Shown here: positions 25,107-33,746 of the stretch, one piece after another | Numbering within the stretch: the stretch's first letter is position 1 | Layout of the letters: each line of letters starts with the position of its first letter | NCBI GenBank assembly: GCA_903851465.1 | Contig: CAINOI010000033.1 | Coordinates: 62,001-126,000, forward strand | DNA length: 64,000 nucleotides | Direction of reading: 5' to 3' | DNA from: an uncultured Bacteroidota bacterium | Lineage (GTDB): Bacteria > Bacteroidota > Bacteroidia > Chitinophagales > Chitinophagaceae | The notes under the pieces: model-generated | Told to the model about the DNA's origin: nothing | What the model saw: the letters and a program-made list of their open reading frames with translations, nothing else | Databases searched by the model: none | Program-made: the position numbers and the translations under genes

Positions 25107-26819
25107 TTATCCTAGGAAATACTTTACAATAAAATAAGTCACAGCAGCAAGTACAGAACTCACTGGAATGGTTAATATCCATGCCCATAGTAAATTGGTT
25201 GTTACACCCCATCTTACTGCGCTTAATCTTTTTGTAGCACCAACACCAATAATGGATCCTGTGATGGTATGTGTTGTTGAAACTGGAATACCCATTTGTC
25301 CTGTGAAGAACAAAGTGAACGCTCCAGCTGTTTCAGCTGCAACACCTTCAAGCGGCGTTACTTTGGTGATTTTAGAACCCATTGTTTTAACAATTTTCCA
25401 TCCACCGCTCATGGTGCCCATACCGATAGATAAATAACATGCTACCGGCACCCAGCCTGGAAGCGATGCAAAATCTTGTATTGAACCACTTGCAATTAAC
25501 GCGGCGCCTATAATACCCATTACTTTTTGAGCATCATTGCCTCCATGACCAATACTAAATGCAGCAGAACTAAATAACTGTAATTTTTTGAACATATTGC
25601 CTACCGTTAGCGCAGTAGGTGTTTTGATTTTCTCAACATATAAGTAAATCAAGATAAAAATGATTGCAGCACCAAAAATACCATTTACAATCATCGTATT
25701 GTCTGCTTTATCAATCTCTTCAGAAAAAACCTTTTCGATATTAAATTTAGTAAGTTTTGCTTTTACTTTATCGATATTTTTTGGCTGAATGGGATAAATC
25801 TGATTGATAAGTGACACAGTAGAATCTATCGAAATGGTCCCTGCTAAAAATAATTTAACGGGGGCCTTGTATTCTTCGGTAATCACTTTCGCTTTATTAA
25901 ATTCTAATTTTGCAGCATCATTTTCCGGCGCTCTTGCTTCTAATACTAAAAAATCATTCGCATTTCTTACTTCATCTTTTAATTTGCTCACTGCAATTTG
26001 ATCCAGCCAGCCACTGTCTTTAGCAGTTTTTGCAATATAGTTTGCACTGGTGTTATCAAAATTTTCAATGAATGGATGCACTAAATTAAAACTAGCAGTA
26101 GCTTTTGTTAACTTCTCTTCTGTCAGAGCTAATTTTTTTAACAAAACTGTATCTGCTTTATTTTCATCCAAATCAGACTTGATAGAAGCAACTTCAGTTT
26201 TATATTTATCAATACCATAAAACTTTTGTGCATTTTCGTTCATTTTGCTATTCTCAAAATAGTCAAACAAGAAAGCAGTTAATAAGGTAGTGACTACAAT
26301 GATGGCTATACGATACCATATATTGCGCATAATAGTCACTACGGTGATGAACATAGAAGTAATAATACCAATCAATGGCGCTAAGAAAATAAATAGAATG
26401 GTTTTAATAATCGTATCTGCGTCCACTATTTTTGCCCATGAAAAATGAATCCCTTTAATCGAAAGCGCATGCGCTATGGCTGCTCCTGCAAATCCACCAA
26501 TTAAAGTATGTGACGAAGAAGATGGAATACCATACCACCAGGTTAGTAAGTTCCAAAAAATGGCAGCTAACAAACCAGAAAATATTACAGGTAAGGTAAT
26601 AAACTCTTTATACACTGTTTTGCTAATAGAGTTCGCAACTGCATGGTCTTTAAAAATCCAGAATGCCACTGTATTGAATAAGGCAGCCCATAGTACTGCC
26701 TGAAAAGGCGTTAATACCTTGGTTGACACGACTGTAGCGATAGAGTTCGCGGCATCATGAAAACCATTGATATAGTCAAATATTAGCGCTAACGCTATAA
26801 TTACGATTAATAAAGTCAT
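25107..26819 (-). CDS. pit: Inorganic phosphate transporter, PiT family
   Basis: 570-aa membrane transporter for phosphate (H+ or Na+ coupled). Both signature repeats are present: FDYINGFHDAANSIATVVSTKVLTP near the N-terminus and AFSIGHGGNDAQKVMGIIGAAL near 425, plus GIPSSSSHTLIGG and GIPVSTTHTITGS. Between the two halves is a soluble, charged insertion of about 180 residues (roughly 190-370) with helical, partly coiled-coil character and no transmembrane segment, longer than in classical PitA. The DUF47 gene 11 bp upstream is the usual regulatory partner of PiT, so the two form an operon. Confidence 0.93.
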   Translation of the reverse strand: MTLLIVIIALALIFDYINGFHDAANSIATVVSTKVLTPFQAVLWAALFNTVAFWIFKDHAVANSISKTVYKEFITLPVIFSGLLAAIFWNLLTWWYGIPSSSSHTLIGGFAGAAIAHALSIKGIHFSWAKIVDADTIIKTILFIFLAPLIGIITSMFITVVTIMRNIWYRIAIIVVTTLLTAFLFDYFENSKMNENAQKFYGIDKYKTEVASIKSDLDENKADTVLLKKLALTEEKLTKATASFNLVHPFIENFDNTSANYIAKTAKDSGWLDQIAVSKLKDEVRNANDFLVLEARAPENDAAKLEFNKAKVITEEYKAPVKLFLAGTISIDSTVSLINQIYPIQPKNIDKVKAKLTKFNIEKVFSEEIDKADNTMIVNGIFGAAIIFILIYLYVEKIKTPTALTVGNMFKKLQLFSSAAFSIGHGGNDAQKVMGIIGAALIASGSIQDFASLPGWVPVACYLSIGMGTMSGGWKIVKTMGSKITKVTPLEGVAAETAGAFTLFFTGQMGIPVSTTHTITGSIIGVGATKRLSAVRWGVTTNLLWAWILTIPVSSVLAAVTYFIVKYFLG

Positions 26820-26830
26820 TGTAAATTAAA

Positions 26831-27478
26831 TTAAGCGTACTTGATGATAATAGACTCAACTACATTTGCCACATCTTCAATTTTGTCGGTTGCAATTTCA
26901 AGTACTTGGTAGATCTCTCTTTTTTTAATGACTTCTTTGAAATCATTTTCTTGTTCAAATAATTTTTCAATACTCATATCAAAAATATCATCTGCTTGAT
27001 TTTCGATACTATTAATTTTGATCATAGCATCTGTCATCTCCTTGATATTTTTCATATTGCGTAATCCTAGAACTACTTTTTTAGTTTCTTGTGTGCCTTG
27101 TAAAATCAATTCTGCTAATTTATGAATACCAGTATCGTTCGGGTTTACCTTATAGAAATTGATTTTTTTAGCAGAAGCATAAATATAATCGGCAATGTCA
27201 TCTAGTGAAGTAGCCAAGTAGTGAATGTCTTCTCTATCAAAAGGGGTGATGAAATTTCTACCTAATTCAGTAAAAATACTATGGGTTAAATCATCATTTT
27301 TATGCTCTAAATTTTCAATTTGGGCTAAAATATTGGCTCTAACATCTACATCTGGCTCGTTCACCATTTCTTTAAGCTTGGTGCCCATTTCGTATACATG
27401 TTCAGCTACTTCTTCAAAAAGTTGAAAGAAAACCCTGTCTTTAGGTAAGAAAATCTTCATGATTGAGTTAAAATCCAT
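26831..27478 (-). CDS. DUF47 family PhoU-like protein
   Basis: 215-aa helical cytoplasmic protein related to PhoU. Recognisable segments are FFQLFEEVAEHVYEMG near residue 18, NLEHKNDDLTHSIFTEL near 70, FDREDIHYLATSLDDIADYIYAS near 98, and the acidic E/DxxxD pattern in NSIENQADDIFD and ATDKIEDVANVVE, which bind metal in PhoU relatives. It is the first gene of the operon with PiT (11-bp gap) and presumably controls phosphate transport. Confidence 0.92.
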   Translation of the reverse strand: MDFNSIMKIFLPKDRVFFQLFEEVAEHVYEMGTKLKEMVNEPDVDVRANILAQIENLEHKNDDLTHSIFTELGRNFITPFDREDIHYLATSLDDIADYIYASAKKINFYKVNPNDTGIHKLAELILQGTQETKKVVLGLRNMKNIKEMTDAMIKINSIENQADDIFDMSIEKLFEQENDFKEVIKKREIYQVLEIATDKIEDVANVVESIIIKYA

Positions 27479-27844
27479 AAAATAAAGTTTGATAATGTGT
27501 GTGTCTGTAAATTTCCTTCAAATTCCGCTAATCAGGGACATGCCTATATTACGAAATTGTTAACAAAGGGGGCATTGATGCGTCACCTACATTGTATTTA
27601 CAACGGCATCCTAAGTCTTGAAAATCAATCGAATCATGTCCTAACATGAAAAGGGGAGCTGGTTACCCGGCTCCCCTATAAAATCCATAGCTTTCCCCCA
27701 AAAGCTACTTCGAAAATGAGGCTTTCAAAATGAATTTTAAAGTAATAAGTAAATAATTGGGTGAGGTAATAGGTTATTTCTTATTTTTATATGAGAAAAA
27801 TCTATATACAATAAGTAAATTTCCTATTAATAAATTGATTCATA
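27479..27844. other. 366-bp intergenic region with three tandem hairpins
   Basis: The only gene-free stretch over 300 bp. It separates the divergent DUF47 and 27845 genes. Within 73 bp it holds three inverted repeats: CATGT/ACATG (27635-27648), AGGGGAGC/GCTCCCCT (27652-27677, the most GC-rich spot nearby) and TAGCTTT/AAAGCTA (27688-27707). No ORF or tRNA is visible. It could be a structured 5' leader or a small RNA. The middle hairpin followed by TTTT on the minus strand resembles a weak terminator, but no minus-strand gene lies immediately upstream of it. Confidence 0.5.
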
Positions 27845-29248
27845 ATGCGTTATACAAATTTAAGAATATGTTTCTTTTTAGCCTTTTTACTAACATTTAG
27901 TCCAATTCTTGCTCAATTTGTCCCTTGCGAAAGGTCTTACACTGTATTTTATAACCCATTTTTACAAAAAATTGCTAGTTTAAAGGACTTCAATGGCAAT
28001 ATCATAATTGGCGAAAGCTCAAAAATTTTGCCCTTAAAGGGAACTTCGTTTGCCCCTAATTCACAGGAATTAATTAAGCATAACGGTAAAATCTTCATTT
28101 TTTTAGCTCAAACTGGGTTTATTTTTCAGATGTCCGAACCCCAAGGAGATAGCGTTGTATTTACAAAAATTGATAACACCATCAATATTAACTATAATAT
28201 TGACTGTACCAATTTCATTTATAAGGATCAAATCTATAATTATGGGGGATATGGTTTCTGGAATAAATCAGATCATATAAGAAAATTTAACCCAGTAGAC
28301 TTAGAATGGGATATTATCCCAACAAATATTGAAATTTTTAATGCCGACTATGAATGGTTTTCACCTACAGAAGGCAGGTTGTATGTGCCTTTTCAAAAAA
28401 TGGAAAAAAAGGGATTAAAAGACGCTAAATTAAGAACGGGTGTTTTTGATTATACAAGTTATTATTTTGACTTAAAAACAACTGATTGGATAAAAATTGG
28501 AAAACTATCAAGTGATTTAATCAAACTATTAAATCAAAAAAATAACTATAGAAATTTTCTACATGACAATGGTAGAATTTTTCTTATTAATGACGAATTG
28601 TATTTGTTTGATTATGTTCAAAATAAAATTTACAAATCAAAAGAATCCGATATCAATCAATTTTTTCAAAGAAACTCCCAAGAAGCGACCACATTTTATT
28701 ACAAAGGAAAGTATTATAAATATTTAGCAGGCCTTAAGAATTTTACTACTTGGGATATAAAACAAAGCCATTTCCAGCTATTGGACTTTCCAATATGGGG
28801 GAATGATTATACCTATTTGATGATTGGATTGGCTATCGGTTTTATTATCATCTTGTTAGTTTTTTTTATATGGTTATTTAACCAAAATGTAAAAAAGAAA
28901 ATTGCAAATGCGCAATTGAAAGTTTTGAAAACTAAAACGATGAACCAAGCATTTACTGAAACTGAGGTTAGTTTGATTCAATTATTATTAAATGCAAACA
29001 GTACTAATAAAAATGTAGAAATTTTTGAAATCAATCACGTACTTGGTATTAAAGATAAAAATATTGGCTTACAGAAAAAAGTCCGTAGTGATGTGATTAA
29101 TGCTATTAACGATAAATATCTTTTTATCACCCAGGGTGAAAACAATTTAATAGGTAGCGTTCGAAAAGAAGACGACAAAAGATTCTTTGAATATTTTGTC
29201 GTATCCTCTGAGGTAAAAACTGTACAAAAAATGATGGAAAAAAATTAG
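27845..29248 (+). CDS. Unrecognised one-pass membrane protein with periplasmic propeller-like region and cytoplasmic domain
   Basis: 467 aa; I do not recognise a named family. Signal peptide (LLTFSPILAQ, to about residue 24). Residues 30-310 are beta-rich and periplasmic, with kelch-like hints (YNYGGYGFWNKSDHIRKFNP, RIFLINDELYLFDYVQNK). There is one strong transmembrane helix at about 325-347 (YLMIGLAIGFIIILLVFFIW), then a cytoplasmic tail of about 115 residues with a short coiled stretch and a compact alpha/beta domain (FTETEVSLIQLLLNANST, EINHVLGIKDKNIGLQKKVRSDVI). That tail could be a winged-helix-like output module. The architecture suggests a transmembrane sensor. The stop overlaps the convergent pckA stop by 4 bp. 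Confidence 0.75.
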   Translation: MRYTNLRICFFLAFLLTFSPILAQFVPCERSYTVFYNPFLQKIASLKDFNGNIIIGESSKILPLKGTSFAPNSQELIKHNGKIFIFLAQTGFIFQMSEPQGDSVVFTKIDNTININYNIDCTNFIYKDQIYNYGGYGFWNKSDHIRKFNPVDLEWDIIPTNIEIFNADYEWFSPTEGRLYVPFQKMEKKGLKDAKLRTGVFDYTSYYFDLKTTDWIKIGKLSSDLIKLLNQKNNYRNFLHDNGRIFLINDELYLFDYVQNKIYKSKESDINQFFQRNSQEATTFYYKGKYYKYLAGLKNFTTWDIKQSHFQLLDFPIWGNDYTYLMIGLAIGFIIILLVFFIWLFNQNVKKKIANAQLKVLKTKTMNQAFTETEVSLIQLLLNANSTNKNVEIFEINHVLGIKDKNIGLQKKVRSDVINAINDKYLFITQGENNLIGSVRKEDDKRFFEYFVVSSEVKTVQKMMEKN

Positions 29249-30810
29249 TTTCTAGGCCCTGCTTCTATAATAGTAGTAGTTACGCCAGCTTCAAATTTTT
29301 TAAAATTATTTTGAAAAAGGTTGGCTAAACTATTTCGCTCTGCTTTGTATTTAGACTTATCGGCCCAAGTATTTTCTGGTTGTAAGATTGCCGGATCTAC
29401 ACCAGGCACTTGCTTTGGCACTTTAAAATTAAATACAGGAAAGTCTTCGTAACCTCCATGCGCTATCGTATTGTTTAAAACGGCCTCAATCATTTTTCTG
29501 GTATTAGGCAAGGACATTCTTTTGCCTGTACCGTATGCACCACCAGACCAACCAGTATTGATAAGCCATACTTGACAATGATTTGATTCAATTTTTTCAC
29601 CTAATAATTTTGCATAATCCCCTGGATGTAGCGGCATAAATGGCGCCCCAAAACAACTACTAAATGTCGCTTTTGGGGACTTAATACCTTCTTCGGTACC
29701 TGCAATTTTTGCAGTGTAACCGCTTATAAACTGATACATTGCTTGAGCAGCATTGAGTTTACTAATAGGAGGTAATACACCATAGGCATCACAAGTTAGA
29801 AAGAAGATATTTTTAGGTGCTGCTGCCACCGAAGGAGTCACAATATTGTGAATATGTTCAATTGGGTAACTTACCCTTGTATTTTCGGTAATGCTTGCAT
29901 TGTCATAGTCGACTTTATTAGTACCCTCAAAAAATATGATATTTTCTAATAATGCACCAGGCTTGATTGCATTAAAAATATCAGGCTCGTTGACTGGGCT
30001 TAAATTGATTGTTTTTGCATAACATCCACCTTCGAAATTAAAAACAGAATCATTGGTCCAACCATGTTCGTCGTCGCCAATTAATTTTCTTTCTGGGTCG
30101 GCACTAAGTGTTGTTTTTCCAGTGCCACTTAAGCCAAAAAATAAAGCCACATCACCTGAAGCTCCAACATTGGCACTACAGTGCATGCTCAATATATTTT
30201 TAAAGTGTGGTAGCATGAAATTCAATACAGTAAAAATGCCTTTTTTAATTTCACCAGTATATGCGGAACCTCCAATCAGGATAGTTTTTTCTGTAAAGGA
30301 AATAATGGAAAAATTTTCTGCACGCGTACCATCAATAGTTGGATCTGCTTTAAAACTTGGCGCATGTATGATTTGCCATTCAGGACTAAAATCGACCAGT
30401 TGGGATGCTGTTGGTCTAATAAACATATTATTTGCAAATAAAGCACTCCAAGGTAGTTCTGTATAAAGCCTTAATGAAATTTGAGATGTCGTTTCTGCAC
30501 AGGCAAATGCATCTCTCACCCAAATTTCCTTTTGCGTTTCTAAGTACGCTAACATTTTATCGTAAAGTGGTTTGAAGTATTTTGATTCTATTGAATGATT
30601 GAATCCGCCCCAATCGATTAGGTCTTTTGTAACATCATCTTTAACAATGAATTTATTTTCTGGACTACGGCCAGTAAATTTTCCTGTATTGACAGAAAGT
30701 GCTCCGTTATCTGCAATTGTCCCTAAACCAAGGGCAGTAGTTTGTGTATACAAATCCTTTACAGAAGTTTGATAGTGAATTGTCGGTTTTGTAAGTAAGG
30801 TCTGTTTCAT
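29245..30810 (-). CDS. pckA: Phosphoenolpyruvate carboxykinase (ATP)
   Basis: Converts oxaloacetate plus ATP to phosphoenolpyruvate, CO2 and ADP, the first step of gluconeogenesis. I use the ATG at 30810 (MKQTLLTKP); an upstream in-frame start at 30840 adds ten unlikely residues. About 521 aa, normal for the ATP-type enzyme. Motifs: NTGKFTGRSPENKF, the P-loop GLSGTGKTTLS near residue 240, LIGDDEHGW (metal-binding Asp), NTRVSYPIEHI, and the C-terminal WLINTGWSGGAYGTGKRM. Single-gene unit with a 4-bp stop overlap (TTAG) with the convergent gene. Divergent from a TonB receptor, with a large inverted repeat upstream. Confidence 0.95.
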   Translation of the reverse strand: MKQTLLTKPTIHYQTSVKDLYTQTTALGLGTIADNGALSVNTGKFTGRSPENKFIVKDDVTKDLIDWGGFNHSIESKYFKPLYDKMLAYLETQKEIWVRDAFACAETTSQISLRLYTELPWSALFANNMFIRPTASQLVDFSPEWQIIHAPSFKADPTIDGTRAENFSIISFTEKTILIGGSAYTGEIKKGIFTVLNFMLPHFKNILSMHCSANVGASGDVALFFGLSGTGKTTLSADPERKLIGDDEHGWTNDSVFNFEGGCYAKTINLSPVNEPDIFNAIKPGALLENIIFFEGTNKVDYDNASITENTRVSYPIEHIHNIVTPSVAAAPKNIFFLTCDAYGVLPPISKLNAAQAMYQFISGYTAKIAGTEEGIKSPKATFSSCFGAPFMPLHPGDYAKLLGEKIESNHCQVWLINTGWSGGAYGTGKRMSLPNTRKMIEAVLNNTIAHGGYEDFPVFNFKVPKQVPGVDPAILQPENTWADKSKYKAERNSLANLFQNNFKKFEAGVTTTIIEAGPRN

Positions 30811-30852
30811 AACGTTTTTGTTTAAACTAGCGTATAACAATTTCGGACAAAA

Positions 30853-30890
30853 TCAACAAAAAAACTAATGTATGGTAGTTTTTTTGTTGA
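30853..30890. repeat. Perfect 15-bp inverted repeat in the pckA/TonB-receptor divergent region
   Basis: Arms TCAACAAAAAAACTA (30853-30867) and TAGTTTTTTTGTTGA (30876-30890) are exact reverse complements with an 8-nt loop. It lies 43 bp upstream of the pckA start and 95 bp upstream of the TonB receptor. Because the U-runs are inside the stem, it is not a standard terminator. It may be an operator or a leader-RNA structure. Confidence 0.7.
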
Positions 30891-30984
30891 ATGTCATGTG
30901 AATGTAAAAAATACCTACAAAAGCTGCAATTACATCGTGTCATCACCCTCTTTAAAACTAGTATGATTGACCTTTGCGTCCTGA

Positions 30985-33075
30985 ATGAAAAAAATACCCT
31001 CCGCCATCTTTTTTTTAGGGCTTTTACAAGCAACCAATTTAACTGCACAATCACGTGTTGTAAAAGATACCCTCCAATCAAATGGAGATAGTGTAGTAGT
31101 TACAGCTACAAGAACAGAACGAAAATTAAACAATCTAACAGTGCCTGTTACAATTATCAATGCAAAAACGATACAACAAAATGGCGCATTGCGTTTGACG
31201 GATATCTTAAAAGAACAAACTGGGTTGAACTTAACAAGTGGTTTTGGTGCTGGCATTCAATTACAAGGTTTAAATCCAGACTATACTATTATCCTTATTA
31301 ATGGAGAACCTTTGGTTGGACGAACCGCGGGCGTATTGGACTTAAATAGAATTGCTTTAGGGAATATTAAAAAAATTGAAATTGTAAAAGGACCTTCCTC
31401 TAGTCTTTATGGAAGTGAAGCAATGGCAGGCGTCATTAATATTATTACCGATGCAACGATGGGTGCGCCGCTGACAATTGGACTCAGGTATGGCACTTAC
31501 AATACCTTAGACGCCAATATTGAAACAAAGTTGCAATCCAAAAATTTTCAATACCAAGGATTTGTCAATTCGTATAATACGGATGGATATAGCATACGTC
31601 CCAATAGCAATAGTCGCGTCACAACGCCTGTTGGTCGTTATTCAACAACACAGCAAATTAAATGGGATCTATCTAACAAAACCAATTTTCTATTGAATGC
31701 ACGTTTTACAAATGAGAAAATTCAAAATGAAATTGCGGTAGCAAATAATGGGGTCACTATTTATTCTATTGGAAAAGAAAATATTAAAGATGTAAATGCA
31801 TCATCTAGTTTAAACCATCGTTTTAATTCCACATTAAAAACGAGTTTAAGACTGTATACAACCACTTATGATGCAGTGCAGAATTTACTTACTATCAATG
31901 GGCTGCCTTATAGAGATGTTTTAAATCATAATTTTAAGCGAATTGAAAATCAGACCGACTGGGATCTTAATAAAAAATTACAAGTAATTTTTGGCGCAGG
32001 TGCTGTTTGGGAAGGCGTCAAAAGTAGTCGATATGATAGTGAAAAAGTAAGAAAGCAAAACGATATTCAATACGCATTTACGCAATGGGAATGGAAGCCT
32101 TCGGAAAAATTGACTTTGATTGGCGGGGTTAGATTTGATCAAAATACACAATTTGCTTCTGCCTATAGTCCTAAGTTGTCTATGTTGTATAAGTGGCATC
32201 CGCAACATCAATTTAGATTGAGTATTGGTCAGGGGTTTAAAGCACCAGATTTTAGACAATTGTTTTTAGACTTTACCAATGCAGCTGCCGGAAGTTATAG
32301 TGTATTTGGTTCTGCACAAGCACAACAAGTGATTGCTAAGTTAGAGACACTTGGACAGATTGGAAATTTATTTCCCAATTACTATTTATTAAAAGCACTT
32401 AAACCTGAATATTCCAATGGCATGCACTTTACATGGGATTGGAAAATCAACCCAAGTTCAGCATTGTCCGTTCAATTATTTAGAAATGACATTAAGAATT
32501 TAATTGAATCACAACAAGTAGGTACTTATATCTCGGGCGCACAAATTTATAGTTATTTAAATATTGGCCGTGCTTTTACAACAGGGTTTGAAGTAGAAGG
32601 ACAACACAAATTCAGTTCAAATTTTACACTTAGTGGTGGGTATCAGTATTTAATCACTGGTGACAAAGACCAGGTTGCAGAAATAAAATCGGGTACAGTG
32701 TATACAAAAAATAGTCAAGGCTATAGCAGACTCATGAAGTTAAACGAATATGTAGGCTTACCTAATACAAGTAAGCATAAACTACAAGCAAAGATAAATT
32801 ATAATTCCCCCAAGGGTTATTACTTGAATGTAAGAGCTATATACAGAAGCAAGTGGGCTGTTAATAATAATAACGGTAATGAAGTTTTTGACAATGGTGA
32901 TGTATTTGCTAGTGGCTATGTTGCTATCAACAGTGCTGCTGGCAAATCATTCAAGAATGGATTAAGCATTCAATGTGGTGTAGATAATATTTCTAATTAT
33001 ATCGACGCTACCAATTTACCTAATTTACCAGGAAGAACATTTTACACTAGTATTAAATATGAGTTCCTACAATAA
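30985..33075 (+). CDS. TonB-dependent receptor, probably haem/iron uptake
   Basis: 696-aa outer-membrane transporter. Signal peptide to NLTAQ (about 21); TonB-box-like strand DSVVVTATRTERKL; plug domain with RLTDILKEQTGLNL, VKGPSSSLYGSEAMAGVINII; a long barrel ending TFYTSIKYEFLQ with terminal aromatic residues. The gene 23 bp downstream encodes a HmuY-like lipoprotein. In Bacteroidota this pair is the HmuR/HmuY arrangement, in which the lipoprotein hands haem to the receptor, so haem (or another iron chelate) is the best guess for the ligand. Confidence 0.9.
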   Translation: MKKIPSAIFFLGLLQATNLTAQSRVVKDTLQSNGDSVVVTATRTERKLNNLTVPVTIINAKTIQQNGALRLTDILKEQTGLNLTSGFGAGIQLQGLNPDYTIILINGEPLVGRTAGVLDLNRIALGNIKKIEIVKGPSSSLYGSEAMAGVINIITDATMGAPLTIGLRYGTYNTLDANIETKLQSKNFQYQGFVNSYNTDGYSIRPNSNSRVTTPVGRYSTTQQIKWDLSNKTNFLLNARFTNEKIQNEIAVANNGVTIYSIGKENIKDVNASSSLNHRFNSTLKTSLRLYTTTYDAVQNLLTINGLPYRDVLNHNFKRIENQTDWDLNKKLQVIFGAGAVWEGVKSSRYDSEKVRKQNDIQYAFTQWEWKPSEKLTLIGGVRFDQNTQFASAYSPKLSMLYKWHPQHQFRLSIGQGFKAPDFRQLFLDFTNAAAGSYSVFGSAQAQQVIAKLETLGQIGNLFPNYYLLKALKPEYSNGMHFTWDWKINPSSALSVQLFRNDIKNLIESQQVGTYISGAQIYSYLNIGRAFTTGFEVEGQHKFSSNFTLSGGYQYLITGDKDQVAEIKSGTVYTKNSQGYSRLMKLNEYVGLPNTSKHKLQAKINYNSPKGYYLNVRAIYRSKWAVNNNNGNEVFDNGDVFASGYVAINSAAGKSFKNGLSIQCGVDNISNYIDATNLPNLPGRTFYTSIKYEFLQ

Positions 33076-33098
33076 ATAAAAAATAAACACAAATAAAC

Positions 33099-33746
33099 AT
33101 GAAAAAAAATCTAACAAAAATCGGACTCTTCTTAAGTTTAGGATTGGCATTGGTTGCATGTAGAAAAGACGAAGAAACAATTGCTGTTCCATTGAGTGCA
33201 ATAACAGTGAGCAATCTTGCTGCAGATACAGTTACTGGTTTAGGAGTGGATGGTCGACCGCAAAGCGCAGGAACTACAACTTATTATAGTTTAGTGGATA
33301 ATAAAGTGATAGCATCAACAGATGCTGCATCTACTAAATGGGATGTGGCTTTTTCATCGACTAAAATTTTAGTGAATAGTGGTACAAGCGGACCAGGATT
33401 AGGCGGTGCTTTTGTGTTCAAAGGCTTGTTTGACGATTTAAAAACGATTCCAACAGATTCAAGCTTTTCAACTGATAATGCCAATGCAGCATCTTATGCA
33501 ATTCCATTAGGAAGCGGAAAAGCATGGTATACTTATGATGGATTGACGACACTCGTAAGTCCAATTGCGGGTCGTGTTTTAGTCATTAGAACGGCAACTG
33601 GAAATTATGCAAAAATTGAAATCCTAAATTATTATAAAGGTGGCATAACCTTGCCGGCTACTGCATCAGTGAATGACAAATTATTCAAACAACGTTATTA
33701 CACATTTAGATATATTTATCAAGCAAATGGTTCTAAGACGTTTTAG
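33099..33746 (+). CDS. HmuY-like surface lipoprotein
   Basis: 215-aa lipoprotein (lipobox LALVACRKDE, Cys21). The HmuY family signature is visible: TTYYSLVDNKVIAS then TKWDVAFSSTKILVNSG with the conserved W-D-aF strand, followed by SGPGLGGAFVFKG. HmuY proteins bind haem and pass it to a TonB receptor; the receptor gene lies directly upstream (23-bp gap). The haem-coordinating His residues of P. gingivalis HmuY are not evident here, so the ligand may differ. The stop overlaps the convergent DUF4442 gene by 14 bp, and the terminator lies inside that gene. Confidence 0.85.
   Translation: MKKNLTKIGLFLSLGLALVACRKDEETIAVPLSAITVSNLAADTVTGLGVDGRPQSAGTTTYYSLVDNKVIASTDAASTKWDVAFSSTKILVNSGTSGPGLGGAFVFKGLFDDLKTIPTDSSFSTDNANAASYAIPLGSGKAWYTYDGLTTLVSPIAGRVLVIRTATGNYAKIEILNYYKGGITLPATASVNDKLFKQRYYTFRYIYQANGSKTF

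Noticed and set aside
27652-27677. GC-rich hairpin as 4.5S (SRP) RNA, 6S RNA or a terminator
   Set aside because: No GGAA tetraloop core of SRP RNA, no 6S-like bubble, and no minus-strand gene upstream for it to terminate. Kept only as an unassigned structured region.
30827-31256. Overlapping open frames of 66 to 108 aa around the pckA/TonB receptor gap
   Set aside because: They overlap the receptor signal peptide or the inverted repeat and show no recognisable features.
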